Counted from the stretch's first letter, positions 12,501-24,523 are shown. The stretch is DNA of 64,000 nucleotides from Allium sativum (GCA_030737875.1 CM060915.1:630542786-630606785), one strand, 5' to 3'. The notes: generated by a model not told the origin, from the sequence alone. Numbers and translations: made by a program.

Positions 12501-14084
12501 AGTTAGCTTGAATTGACTAATGACACTTAACCAACCCAAATTGATGGGAAAGAGAACTAAGTAGTAATTCTTAGTATAACACGGGAAGGAGCGAATGTCC
12601 GTCCGAGAAGGCTCCAACGAATTGGGTTACGAAGCCCGAGGCTTCGAGGGGACGTGAGTTACTCTTAGTATCCCTCTGTGAGACTGCAGATGATCCTCCT
12701 GGGCTCACAGAGGTTAAGGTCTACGTAGAAGAACCAGGGGTATGCCTTGGTTGCAATATATTTGGCAACCTAAAGACTAGGATGGACCGGCGTGATTCGG
12801 CGAGAAAACGGTAGCACTGTGATAGAAACTCGTCGTCTACCATCCATCTTGAGTCAGTCGAGATACGTGAAGTGGAAAGGCGGAGAACTCCAAAAGACCG
12901 TAATTTCTACCTAGTTATGGGTGAGGATGGCCATAGGATAGTGGGGCACCGGGGGCCGGCGTATAGTTCTCATTTTACAAAGGGTGCCATTCATTAGTTG
13001 AGGGAGGGGTCAAGTGGGACCATAGCCACTGGAATAAAAACAGACCTTAGCATCTGCATCGGCAGATATCTGAAAGCTCCCGACCGAGTTCTGTATTCCT
13101 TGATTTGCCCTGACACAGGACTCGGGTCGCACATTACAGGACATATGCATCTAGACAAGCGATAACAATTCGCGATACAGGCGTGGGGAAGTATAGGAAC
13201 ATATACCACTCTAGGTAGTGTGTCCTAGACTTGGGGGCATCATTCGACAGGTAGCGTAATCCCTAGTTGGACTAGGTGGCATAAACCCTGAACTCGAGAA
13301 GCGTTCAGCAGATAGCGTAAACTCTAGTTAAATCTAGAAAGCACTTGATAGAAAACCCTATATTAGATCTAGGTAATAAATAATAAATGTATGCCTGTAG
13401 GCAATGGAAACTACAGGGGTTGGGATCACGTTATCGTTACTAGTTGGAACACTAGTTAGGTGGTGCAGAGATATAGAAACCAGTATGACAAGAAAATAGC
13501 GAAGCGGCAAAAGTATTAGAGCATATCCTGTTTATCTTATCTTAGCATATCTTGTGATTATCTTGTCTAATCCTGCTGACCCTATGGTCATGGTGTAATC
13601 TTGTATTCAGTTAATTCATGTCGTTTTGTTTTTCCATGTTCACATGCTAGAAGTTACTGAACTTACTCAGGCTTTATGTCTGACTCTGTTTTCCTTTCGT
13701 CTTCTTTTCTTCCGTTTCCCCCCCCCCCTCCAGGTAGTAGAGGAGGGAGTAGTATAACTCAGGTTAAGTTGGACTGTCACTCTTTCCCAGCTTGAAGATT
13801 TGTCGAAGTTTTGCTTGGATCCTCTTTTCAGATGCTATGGCTGGTTCTTGACACATTGGGGAATATAAATGTATTTTTATGCTTCTTTATTTTGTAAGAC
13901 AGATGACACTCTGATATTGTAAAGAAATCTTTGTACAAACTATTTTATCAATAAAGCAAAATTTTATTTTCCGCTGTTTAAATTCTGTCTGTCTTGTAAT
14001 TTATCCGCATCTTTTACCCTAAATGCTCCACAGAACTTAGTGCATTCCCTTTGTGAGTGACACTAACGGACGTGGGGTGTTACA
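9548..14084 (+). repeat. LARD-1 3' LTR (4,537 bp)
   Basis: Full-length copy of 3240-7786 with scattered substitutions and small indels, for example a shorter C run near 9855, a changed dinucleotide run near 10275 and a longer C run near 13720. It ends GGGGTGTTACA and is followed by the right TTCAG duplication at 14085-14089. Its TATA box is at 9978-9985. Confidence 0.93.
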
Positions 14085-14089
14085 TTCAG

Positions 14090-14936
14090 ACAACCATACT
14101 GTAAACTAGAAAAATTTCTGGACAAGATATCTCTGATTTCTTATACTGCTATCATCCATGTCATTATACTTAAATCTCACTTTATCAAATGTTTCTATTA
14201 TTATATACTTCCTCAACTAAAATCATGTGAATGGTAAATTAAGGTAACCTTCTCCTTATTGCTACATTCTCAGGCTGACCATGGGATAAGTTATGGTAGT
14301 TTAGACAGGGGAATGTACTCAGTAGACTGACTTTTGATGTTGCTGAAAAGGTATGGATTAAATTAAAATGTTAATTTGCCTATTATTCATAGTTACAATG
14401 AATTAGTGCTTTTATATCCCATGCTGTGGTAAAATTTAATATAAGCAGTACACACATACACGCATATACTATCTTTAGCTAAATTTGAAATGCTCAGTAT
14501 TTTATTATTATTCTAGAAACAAATTTCGATTAAGGTAATTTCAGATAGAAGTACATGATGCTTGGATCTTAGTGGATTGTCAATTTATTAATTATAAATT
14601 AATCAAATTTTGATTTTGTAATAGTCTAATATAATTTAGTGGATTGTCAATTTATGTTTTTAGTCTTATTTTGTAGATGGTGGTGAATGGTGATGATGAT
14701 GATGCGTGAAATAGTAAAAAATCTTCATAATTAATAAGTTTATTCATTAAATTTTAAATTTTCTCATTGATATTACTTTGTGACATGTGCTATGATCATA
14801 TATTGTAAGTTGCAGGACATATATGTCCAAGTAATGAAGCTCTAATGAGGGATGCATGTTTATGCTTTTTAAGGTTTAGCAGTTTATTCGTAAGTATCTT
14901 TTTTGTATTTTACTTCTTTTATCAATCAGTTAAACC
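14090..14936. other. AT-rich host-like DNA with exon-like segments
   Basis: No protein recognised. Two segments have splice-like borders on the plus strand: 14274-14350 (acceptor TTCTCAG, donor AAAAG/GTATGG) and 14816-14873 (acceptor GTTGCAG, weaker donor AAG/GTTTAG). Both have stops in most frames, so if transcribed they would be non-coding or UTR. LARD-1 lies between these and the candidate exon at 2270-2321. Confidence 0.35.
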
Positions 14937-15569
14937 TTATTTATATATCTTATATATATGCTCTAGTGCTTTATTTAATTGAGAACAGGCCAAAACCAAA
15001 GCACAACATATTAATGCTCCTTTTATTTTAAGTGTATCCAAGGGGAACAGGGACAACAATGGCAAGAGGCTGCGGAGCCACAACAGCTTCGAGAATTGCA
15101 ACCTGTATAGCAGCATTGGATTACAAAGGACTCCATGAATGGGGGAAAGCATAAGAGAGAGTGCCAGTCTGAGCATGAAGCATTTCAGGAACCAAGGTAG
15201 CAGGTAGAGCATCTGATTGAGAAAAATGCAAAGGCACGAGAGATGCACATGAAGCAGCATAATCATGAACTGTGGCATAATGGAATTACAAACCGGGGTT
15301 TCATGCACATCAACATGGGCATCACCATGTTGTGCATAAGAACAAGTTGGATGCTCACTAATAGCAAAAGGAACAAAAATGATATGAGAAGCCTGTGAGC
15401 CATGCTGAGCGTTGGGGAGCAAACCAAGAGCCAAAGGAGTCTTGACCAAATTTACACGAGTGACAAGTTTTATTGATAAGGTGATGGATTTTGCAAAGTG
15501 TAGATTAAGGTATTTCTTTATTTTTAAAACCTTATTAGGCCCACGTCCCTCAACAATTTCAAATATAAC
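14937..15569 (-). pseudogene. Decayed coding fragment, possibly LINE ORF1
   Basis: A minus-strand frame stays open for about 210 codons, unusual in DNA this AT-rich. It has no credible start and follows directly on a TAA. The first part reads like a zinc-knuckle-bearing retroelement protein (EGRGPNKVLKIKKYLNLHFA). In the next frame the same stretch gives CKxxHLxxKTCHSCKFG, as expected if small indels have shifted the frame inside a CxxC-type knuckle. Later parts, around residues 120-170, also look more protein-like in a different frame. Plant LINE ORF1 proteins carry such a region, but this assignment is inference and no RT or endonuclease lies nearby. No poly(A) tail or target duplication is seen. 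It could also be another retroelement remnant. Confidence 0.3.
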
Positions 15570-16786
15570 TTAAGTCCTTATAATTATTTAGCATGGTCAC
15601 TGTTGGTTTTTCATCGGAATCATAGCTACACAAATATTTGCAGTATTAAAAACATGATATCTTATGGAAGAGTTATTGGATTGCAATTTTGTTTTCATTA
15701 TTAAATCATAAATTGTATTTCATTTGTATTAAGATCATATGTTATATATTTTGATCATTTTTTTTACCGGGACAAAACTTTATCCGGTAAATATTTACCC
15801 TTGGAAAAATACTTTCCCACTAGATATGTCAGGAAAATATTTGCTGACCTTCAGGGCAGGTAGGCTGTTTTTGTTTGAGCATAGTGAATCGCAGTAATGA
15901 TGGAGAGGTTTGCAGAATGTTTTCAATTTAGGTACAGTGTTGGTTCTAGGATGAACAGAAGCAAGGTGGAACAAGGGGGTGGGATTCACTCACCAGATGT
16001 TATGGTAAGATTTATTCGATTGCATTTATGGTTTTTTTTCCATATTTTTCATAACGAATTGAGCTATTTGTTAACAGTGAAATGATGAAAGGAACTGCAT
16101 TAATAAATATGTAGGAAAAAATTAAACGCGGTTGTCCATACCGTTTGGGTTGGAGAAGTCGTTTGTTTCGGACATGTAATGAGTCTTGATGGATGAGCTG
16201 GACTATTGTGTAAAGAGAATACGGGGGAGGAAGCGAAGTGCTTAAGAAAACAATGAATGATTCTGCATGCAGTGCTATTTCTTTCGTCAGTTACTGTATG
16301 GTAGCAAATATAAATTTTCTGTTCTGAAATTGTACCTTTCTATACAAGATTATAGTTCAAGGTACTTGCCCTGGCATATCATTATTGTTACTTACTCCAT
16401 TTTATGTAATGACCAACATGAATATGTCTAGAAATTCCAAAATTTAATTTTATGACTCTACACTATAGTGTCTTCGTTATTAAATAGATTTGAAAGTTTA
16501 GATGAGGAAGAGCTAAAAGCGGGGATAGTTTGGAAGAGGATAATGAAATATATTATGATGAAGATTTGAGAGTGATGAAGATGAAACATATAAAAAATTC
16601 TCACATCTAAGCTGTAATTAATGTACAGTAATACAGTTAGGAAGTCTGCCGGAAGTGGATATCTTATTGGAAAATGGTGTATTCATGCAGTAAGTTGAAC
16701 AGGTGCATATTCATGAAAGTCTGATGCAAATCGCATTTATGGATGGTAAATGTTAGCCTCACGTAGGCATTTCCTTCTATGACTAT
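15570..16786. other. AT-rich DNA, nothing recognised
   Basis: Short frames only, with no similarity that I recognise. TACCGGG and TCCGGTA at about 15765-15789 form a weak inverted repeat. No RNA gene is seen. Confidence 0.4.
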
Positions 16787-16789
16787 TAA

Positions 16790-17570
16790 GGGTCCGTTTG
16801 ATTTTGAACGGGAAGGGGCATTTGAAAGGGTAATTTGGAAGGGGCATCGGAAGGGGAATTGTTGGGAACGGGGAATGTGTTCTTTTTACGGAAGGGGCAT
16901 TTTGGAAGGGGCAAATTTATAATTTTTTAATGTTTTTGTATTTGTGTTTATTGTAGGGTTATTGAATTTGATACAAATTGAAAAATACGAATTGCAGAAT
17001 ACAAATTAGAGAATACAAATTGCAGAATTTATAAATTTCATAATTCAACCACCATTACAACACAATTGCGGAATACAGAACAAATTACCACAATACATAA
17101 AAAACTACATCGATCCATTCCTCAGCTTCTGGACATAGTAAAGAATACAACACCTAAGCTCTTCCGGTTTGTCAAGCAGAAGTAAAAAGGGATTGACGTC
17201 CCTTCTGTTATCTAACGCTGACAGAATAACCCCCACCTCCCACTCGAGATAATCATCACCTTCTTGACGTACTGCCATGCACAAAGCAAGAAGATCATTT
17301 CTGTCCATGGAACGAGGATTTAAGCTATAATTTTCGGATTGGAGTGAATGGATTGGAGATGAATTGGAGTGAATATATAGGGAGAGGGGAAGGAGTCGAC
17401 TGTTCTGGAAAAGTCGTCGCGTCCGACGCGTCGGACACGTCGGACGCTAAACTTATCTTTTCATCCGTTCGTCTTGAAGGGGAAAATGTGTGGGACCCAC
17501 CTTTGACGCGTCCGACGCGTCGGACGCAGACGCGAACATTAACTAGCCAGTTCAGAAATCAAACGCTACC
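16790..17570. mobile_element. PIF/Harbinger-like non-autonomous DNA transposon
   Basis: The left end reads GGGTCCGTTTGATTTTGAAC. The reverse complement of the right end contains GCGTTTGATTTCTGAAC, so the two ends form an imperfect terminal inverted repeat of about 20 bp. A TAA trinucleotide flanks both sides (16787-16789 and 17571-17573), the 3-bp target duplication typical of PIF/Harbinger (Tourist-like) elements. At 781 bp it is too short for a transposase. It carries repeated GGAAGGGGCA motifs after the left end, two CGTCCGACGCGTCGGACG-type palindromes near the right end, and a minus-strand 67-codon frame (17105-17308) rich in acidic and hydrophobic residues that I do not recognise. Superfamily is assigned from ends and TSD only. 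Confidence 0.7.
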
Positions 17571-17573
17571 TAA

Positions 17574-18460
17574 GACTAATCTCTCACGTCATGCTTTACC
17601 TGTTCGTCATTATAAAATAGTTTAAACAAATAGATAAGAATAATTCTTGATCTCGAGCTATAGTGCCAGTGACCTAAAACAGTATTATCCGGTATTTAAC
17701 AAAATGTAATTTCCCATGGAAATAAGATATAAAACTTTGTTAATATTTGTCCCACAACGGTTGTGCGTAAGTAGATATAAGATCTTTACCACTGAAAAAT
17801 TTAAGAATGGCAACATACGAGAACAATTACCTTGGAAACTTTTGAGTTCCAAGTCTCCAACATCCCTTGCAGCTGTTCACAAAGCTGCCACAACAAACTT
17901 AGAGGTATCTGAATTCTTCAACAACGATTAGTATAAGAACAAACAATTAATAAACATGATCTACGTTTGAGTAGTGGAAGAAGCACAAATAAATCTGTGC
18001 TAATTAATTATGCTAGACTGATGTCAGGTATACAAGCTTTTAAATATACATCTAGACGGTATTGATTGAGCAAATGACAAATTAGAACACCCATAAATCT
18101 AGAGCAGGAGGCTACCTGAATTTCTATAGTGGGAAAAATTCGTTTCAAAATTCCATAAACAAATATTTATCGAGCATGCTGAGCAACCTAAATTTCTGTA
18201 GAAAAAATTTTGATTGTCAAATACTTGCCTACCTATATGCTTAACCGGAAGGAAGAAATATGTACTTAGAGATATATGTATCTTGATAAACAGCATTATA
18301 GACTTAGAAAGTGTGCCTGGCCTGTTTCTCAGTGACAAAAAGATAATATCTTCATTGTGTTTTATTTTTTTATGAGCTACAGGTAATTTTCTACTATAGT
18401 CATTTCTCTTTTTTGTTGGTTCACAATGAGTATTTTCTTAAGTGGAGGAAATGGCAAACA
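17574..18460. other. AT-rich host-like DNA, nothing recognised
   Basis: No gene, RNA or repeat recognised. The segment ends at the AGTAC duplication (18461-18465) of the L1 solo LTR. Confidence 0.4.
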
Positions 18461-18465
18461 AGTAC

Positions 18466-21400
18466 TGTAACAACCCGGAAAATCTGAACCAGTTTAAAAA
18501 TTTTAAATTGGCTATTTTAGTGAATTTTAAGTATTTAAAATAAATATTTTAAATAATAACAATGAAATGCATGTTTGAATCGATGTTGAAAATGAATATA
18601 ATTAATTTGAATTATAAACAAGGCCTGAAATGGCGAGGCAGTTTCGAAATTTCAATTCAAACTTTGACCGACTGTACTGGGTGCAAACTAAAACGGATTT
18701 TAGTGAAACCAAAACTATTTAAATCTGTTAGTGAATATCTTTCTAACGAATCTGAAAAATCATAGTTTCGTAGCGGGAGTCAAAAGTTATGGCCAAATGA
18801 ATTTTCAGAAAGGTCGTTATAGAATTTATATAGCCCGTGAAAATAGACATTTTGCAAACGACCTCGGAATTCGACGAAACCACATTTGTTGGATCCGAGA
18901 TGTGAAGTTATTGCTAGGTTTCAAATTTCATAATTTTTGAAGCTAGTATGTGAGCGTGGCAAAGAAAAATGTGTTTTGGTCAATTACAATTAAATTGGAT
19001 CGACCAGAAAAGGGCCATTTTTCAAACAATCTCAGAATTCGACGAAACTAGTTTTGTTGGGACCGTATCGTCAAAACATAGCCAGATTTATTTTTCTGGA
19101 ATTTTTCGAATCATTTTGTGGCCCTGGCAAATTGAAATGTGAGTTCAAATTAAATATTGAATGTTTTATATTTTAATTTGGAGGAATACTGACTGAAACA
19201 TTCGAATGGGCCTACGAAACATATCCCATTGTGTTCGGAATGGGGGTATTTAGCTAGGGACGATAGTCGTTGGGTCTGGATAGGGGTTCGTGGGTGAAAG
19301 GGGGTATTTTCGAGATTTTAAAAATATATATACAAAAAGATTCTGGCCAATCACGTTACTTTCTCTCTCCCCGTATTCACTTCCGAAACCCCGCCCCCCA
19401 ACGAACGGCGACTGATCTTCAAATCTTCCCCCCTTGATTTCTCCTCCGTTTCTCAGTGAAATCGAGCGCTCTTGGATCCATTTTGAAGCTTATCCCCTCC
19501 TTTTCAAATCCATGTGAAGAGCATCATTTATCGTTGAGCGTGGAAGCCGAATCACCTTCGAGAAGGCGCCGCCTTTGGACAGCCGCCGCGACCAGATTCC
19601 GCCACCGAAGTGGACCCCACCACCAGCGCCGCGAAGCCCTCTCTTCCCTCTTCCACGTTGTGCTCCCGATCGTCACCTCGTGCTACGAATAACAAGAAAT
19701 CTTGAAACCTAGTTTTGTAGAAAATAGAGAGGTATACGGCTATACTTAATTTAACTATATTATAGCACTTTAAAGCGCTACGGTTTTTGTTTTCACTGTA
19801 AAAATCATATCATTTTCGTTTCTTGATGAAATTCAGTGAAACAAGAGACAGTGGACTCGTATGGACGTCTTCTACATTCTAGAAGAGACCGCATATTTTT
19901 CTGAGCCTTCTGCTATTTTTGGTAGAGTGGAACCCAATGTGAGATTTCTAATTTATAAACGATATGGAAACCAACGATGTATAAATTATATAGTCGATGT
20001 ATGAGTTATATAAGCGTTGTATAAGTTGTACGTTCGATGTATAAGTCATATATGCGTTGTATAAATTATATATGCGACGAAATGACATTGAAATGAATTG
20101 AAGTGAATTGAAATATACTTATATATATATATATATATACATGCCCCTCGTCCACAGACCATGGATGATATTTATTGGTTGTGATTGGTGTGAAAATTGG
20201 TTGATAGCGAATGGTTGATTAGAATTGTTTGTGGTTGAAATTGATTGATTGTGGTGAAAAATACCCATTTGCAATTGAGAATTATTTGGTTGAAACCACA
20301 TAGGATTAGTTGTGGAAAAGAAATAAAAATAAACATGCCGCCTCCGTGCGAACTAGATGCATGAAATCCCCATTGTCAAAAGCTGCGAGGCTTTAAGGTA
20401 GAGCGAGGAGCCGTATTAGGGACGACCCCGGTTTTAGCTACCCTGCCGTTATGCTGCCGAAATTTTCAATAATATTCATGTGTTAGAATTATTTTCATGT
20501 GTTGAAACTATATTCGTGTGTCGAATAGAAATTCATGTGTTGAATAAAAATTCATGTGCTGAACGACATTCATGTTTTGAAATAAATTGTTTTATAATAA
20601 AAATCATATTTTTATCATCTATATGAACTATATAAAATAGTCATGTTTTGAAATAAATTGTTTTACAATAAAAATCATATTTTTATTATATACATGGATT
20701 GTTAAAAATAGTGAAGTGTTGAAATAAATACATGTTGGATAAAAATTATCATTTTTATCAAATATATAAAGTGGAAATAGTTTTGAAATCGAAGAAAGAA
20801 TTATATTTATATATATTTATATAAATATAATTAAAATATAGTGAGTAACGACGCTGCAGTTCGTATTTTGAAATCGTGATTTCAAACGATTAGTGCGGGA
20901 GATCCGACCATCGGATTTTCCCGAAAGCACAACCGTTGGGTTCGCCTTGGGAATATCTTTCCAACGGCACCAACTTTGTAAAGATCCAACTGTTGGATTG
21001 TCTGGAATGTTTAATTCAAATCTGAAGAAAAACAGCGCCAGAATCGATTATATATATATATATATATAATTAAATTAAATCGAATAACGACGCTGCAGTT
21101 CGTATTTTGGAATCGTAATTTCAAACGATAAGTGCGGGAGATCCGACCGTCGGATTTTCCCGAACCTGAAACCGTTCGATTCATTTTGAAAAGATCTTTC
21201 TAATGATATAAAATTTGTGAAGATCCAACGGTTAGATTTTCAGATATGTGTAAATCAAATCTGAAGAAAAGCAGCGCCACGGCCGCGTTATGGCCTGAAG
21301 CGTTGTTTTGATTGAATTGGCTATTTTTAAATAAATAAAAATAGTGATAAATAATGATAAAATATTATAAACGACATGGAATGGTAATAAATTGAATTTG

Positions 21401-21506
21401 CTCGGTTTGTGTGATATTTGATGGTTGAATGTGTTTGGCGCGAAAATTACACTAAAGAACAGAATTAGTGATGTCGAATAATTTAACCATTGAAATGAAT
21501 TGATTT
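18466..21506 (+). mobile_element. L1 solo LTR, left part (interrupted by L2)
   Basis: It begins TGTAACAACCCGG, and its right part (42153-43843) ends GTCGTCACA. AGTAC occurs directly outside both ends (18461-18465 and 43844-43848). Removing the nested L2 leaves one LTR of about 4.73 kb with no interior: no primer-binding site follows its right end and no polypurine tract precedes its left end. This is a solo LTR, as left by recombination between two LTRs. It aligns by eye with the L2 LTR along most of its length, including the ACATATCCCATTGTGTTCGG block (about 19217), an AT-rich TATA-like stretch (about 19315-19340), a GC-rich leader (about 19380-19690) and GTCCACAGACCATGGA (20149-20164). The last five bases (21502-21506, GATTT) are the duplicated target of L2. 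Confidence 0.9.
20815..21300 (+). repeat. Two tandem copies (~220 bp) inside L1
   Basis: Two adjacent copies contain GACGCTGCAGTTCGTATTTT, then GCGGGAGATCCGACC and a later CAAATCTGAAGAAAA-type stretch, and are joined by (TA)n at about 21049-21067. A single related copy sits in the L2 LTR at about 24950-25140, so the duplication is specific to L1. Confidence 0.7.
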
Positions 21507-22745
21507 TGTAATAACCCGTAAAATCTGGGCCAGTTTAAAATTTTTATTTTGGCAATTTTATCGAATTTTGATTATTTAAAATGAATTATTTTAAATAATA
21601 TCGACGAGAAATTTATTTTGAATATAATTCGATGTATATATTTATACGCGTCGTCGTTAGAAAATAAATATTTATATATAATTATATATAGAATTGAAAA
21701 TGGCGCGGTAGTTCGATAATTCGATTTCAAACTTCAATTGAATGTACCGGGTGCAAAACAATCCGGATTTTAGTGAAACCAAAAATAATGGGATCTAATT
21801 GATAATACCTTTCCAACGAATCCGACAAATCAAAATTTCATTGCGGGGATCAATAGATATGTCCAGTTGAAATTTCTGAATAGTCGCTATGGAATTCAGG
21901 CCCTTAAAAATGGACATTTTGCAAACGACCTCGGATTTCGACGAAACCAGTTTTGTTGGATCCGCAGTGTCAGGTTATTGCTAGGTTTCAAATTTCATAA
22001 TTTTTCGAATCAATATGTGAGCGTGGCAAAGGAAAACGCGTTTGACCAGTTTCAGTTGATTTTAATCGACTGGAAATTGGCCATTTTTCCAACGGTCTCA
22101 GAATTCGACGAAACTAGTTTTGTTAGGACCGTATCGTCAATACGAAGCTAGAAAATATTTTTCTGCCATTTTTAGAATTCGTATGAGGCCCCGGTAATTT
22201 GAAATGTACGTTTAAAATTTAATATAGCGATTTAAATGAAAATTCAACGGAAACTGATCGAAACGATCAAACCAGCTTACGATACATATCCCATTGTGTT
22301 CGGAATGGGGGTGAAACGCTATGGACGACAGGCGGTGGACCTCGTTTAGAGGTCGTATGAAAAAGTCAACTTTTTAATAATTTAATAATAATAATAATAA
22401 TAAAAAAAAAATGTATTCTCCCCCTTTTATTCTGGCCCCCCCTTTTCCTTTTTACTTTTCCAGATCGATATATATATAAAAAAAAAAGGGACTTCGTCGA
22501 AGCCACGCCCAGGCCGCCGCCGCGCTCAGGCCGCCCCCCCCCTTCGCTCGCGCCCCTTCTCTGGCCTCCCCTTCAATCGTCGAGCCACCACGACGCAACC
22601 GAGCCCCCTCTACCCAAAAACCCACCGCGAACCCTTCCACCGCCTCCCCACCACGTGAAGCCCCACCGACCAGCCGCGCCCTCCCCTGACGAAGCCGACC
22701 TCCGATGATCGCTTCCCTCTCCCTATCCTCTGTGGACCACTAACT

Positions 22746-23182
22746 GTAAGTTTTGTTTGGTTTTATTTATTTATTTTCTTTTAAAAACTGAATTTACTTT
22801 CTTTTAAAAACTGAATTTTTATTCATGTTTAAAAACTGAATTTATTTTCTTTTAAAAAAAACTGAATTTTTATTCATGTTTAAAAACTAAATTTTATTAA
22901 TGTTTAAAAATCTGATTTTTACGCGATAACATTAGCGATTCTTAACTTGAAAAAGGAGCAATTTTTGTATGTTGAAGAAGCGAATTAGAATATGATTTTT
23001 ATATGTTGAAGAAGCGAATTAGAATATGATTTTTTTATATGTTGAAGAAGCGAATTAAAATAGGATTTTTATATATTGAACTTCGAAGTAAAAATTCGAT
23101 TTTTATATATTGAACTTCGAATTAAAAATATGATTTTTATATATTGAACAGCGAAGTAAAAATTCGATTTTTACATAGGTAG
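22746..23182 (+). other. Probable leader intron in L2 LTR
   Basis: A GC-rich segment ends at ACT/GTAAGT (donor at 22746). About 435 bp of T-rich DNA follows, ending ACATAG/GTAG before TGAAAGCGGGCAACGAAG, with acceptor AG at 23178 or 23182. Composition changes sharply at both borders, as in plant introns. L3 has the same arrangement at 32336-32878 with a different donor sequence (GTGAGT). Splicing is inferred, not shown. Confidence 0.5.
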
Positions 23183-23266
23183 TGAAAGCGGGCAACGAAG
23201 ATGACGAAGAGGCGAGAACGACGAAGTTTCTGCAAAGGAAGAGCCGTGGAGCTAGGATAGCTATAT

Positions 23267-23282
23267 GTGAGAACTTCTCACC
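23267..23282 (+). other. Conserved stem-loop in L2 LTR
   Basis: GTGAGAACTTCTCACC can pair as GTGAG/CTCAC or longer. L3 has GGTGAGAACTTCTCACC (32963-32979). R has GTGAGT-AAA-ACTCAC on its own strand (60986-61000): the loop differs while pairing is kept. Confidence 0.5.
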
Positions 23283-24135
23283 TTTCCATTTTATTTCTAG
23301 TTATATATATATATACTAGGATGCAGACGGTGCTTAGTAGCACCCGACACAATCGTCCACAGACCATGGACTTGTTTGTTTGGCTGTTTGGTTATTGATT
23401 GTGATATTGGTTTGAATGTGGTTTGTGGTGTGAAAAATCGAATCGATAAATTGGTTAGGATTAGACGTGCGCCGTTATAAGGCGAAGGAGTAAGGCTAGG
23501 TTAGACTCTTACTCCAAATTTTGTGGTTTGCATAATGAAATTGATTTGATTGATGTGTGAATGGCGTGGGCCTTCACTAGACCGGGGATAAGGCTAGGCC
23601 TTGTCCCGTTTCTAGTATCGTGCCGTTATGCCGCCGAAATTTTCTAAAATATGTTAGAAAAATAAAAATATCATTTTATTTAAAGAATGAACTGAATAGA
23701 AATTCATATGTTGGAATAAAATGTTTTATCGTTAAAAATATAATTTTTAACGTGAATGTGAATAAATAAAAATTCATTTACAAACCAGACGGTTTGTTTA
23801 TGTACACCTATTTGAAAGACATTGATTGGGTCGATAAATTTTACACATCGCCCAACTGCACTAATAAAATCTGTGTTTGATTGTTTGAAACCCCACACGG
23901 GTGTTGGGATGAAATTTGAAGTTCACTCATCCTGATTTATTAAATATGTCAATCGATTGATTGACAGGATGTTATAAGCGTTGAATATCTATATTTGATG
24001 CTTATACAGTGTAGTGCACTTTGGTTGATGGTTGATTATTTTCAATGCTATTATATTCATGTGTTGTATGAAAATCCATATAATTAATTTTATATGGTGA
24101 TTGATTGGGCCTCATTCCAATTTGAAAAATAAAGA

Positions 24136-24416
24136 ATATTATAAAATAAAAGTTCATGTGTTGACAGTACTCATTCATTGAGATTGGTCATGTGTTGAAC
24201 GAAATATTTTAATAATAAAGTTTACATCTTTATCAATATAAAATAAAAGTTCATGTGTTGACAGTTTCATCCATTGAGATTGGTCATGTGTTGAACGAAA
24301 TATTTTAGTAATAAAATTTGCACCTTTATCAATATAAAATAAAAGTTCATGTGTTGACAGTACTCATTCATTGAGATTGGTCATGTGTTGAACGAAATAT
24401 TTTAGTAATAACAACT
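24136..24416 (+). repeat. Three ~98-bp tandem repeats in L2 5' LTR
   Basis: Each unit has AAAAGTTCATGTGTTGACAG, GAGATTGGTCATGTGTTGAA and a TATTTTA-GTAATAA-type end. The array is present in the 3' LTR at about 38252-38532. It is absent from L3. Confidence 0.85.
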
Positions 24417-24523
24417 ATTTTGAAAATGAAATATTTGAAATAGAATATTTGAAAATAGAAATTTATGAAGCCGTGTTGATTAGATTGATGCCATTTTGAT
24501 GTGAACGATATTTATATTGATAT

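Larger units (their letters stand above)
3240..14084 (+). mobile_element. LARD-1: complete non-autonomous Ty3/gypsy-type element with giant LTRs
   Basis: Two long direct repeats, 3240-7786 and 9548-14084, both start TGTAACACCCC and end GGGGTGTTACA. They are flanked by a perfect 5-bp target-site duplication, TTCAG, at 3235-3239 and 14085-14089. The interior is only 1,761 bp. It starts with an initiator tRNA-Met primer-binding site and ends with a purine tract, and carries no gag or pol frame. This is the structure of a large retrotransposon derivative (LARD), a class that depends on proteins supplied by a related element. Its leader and the 3' part of its interior match the Tekay-like chromovirus at 46888-55186, which suggests its parent family. 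By eye the LTRs differ at a few percent of sites, more than the L2 and L3 pairs, so this is the older insertion. Strand is set by primer-binding site and polypurine tract order. Confidence 0.93.

Noticed and set aside
21867..22151. 94-codon frame in the L2 LTR, repeated at 29423-29707 and partly similar at 18731-18940
   Set aside because: It lies in U3 upstream of the promoter, its recurrence follows from LTR duplication, and L3 breaks the frame. It is better explained by an imperfect DNA repeat.
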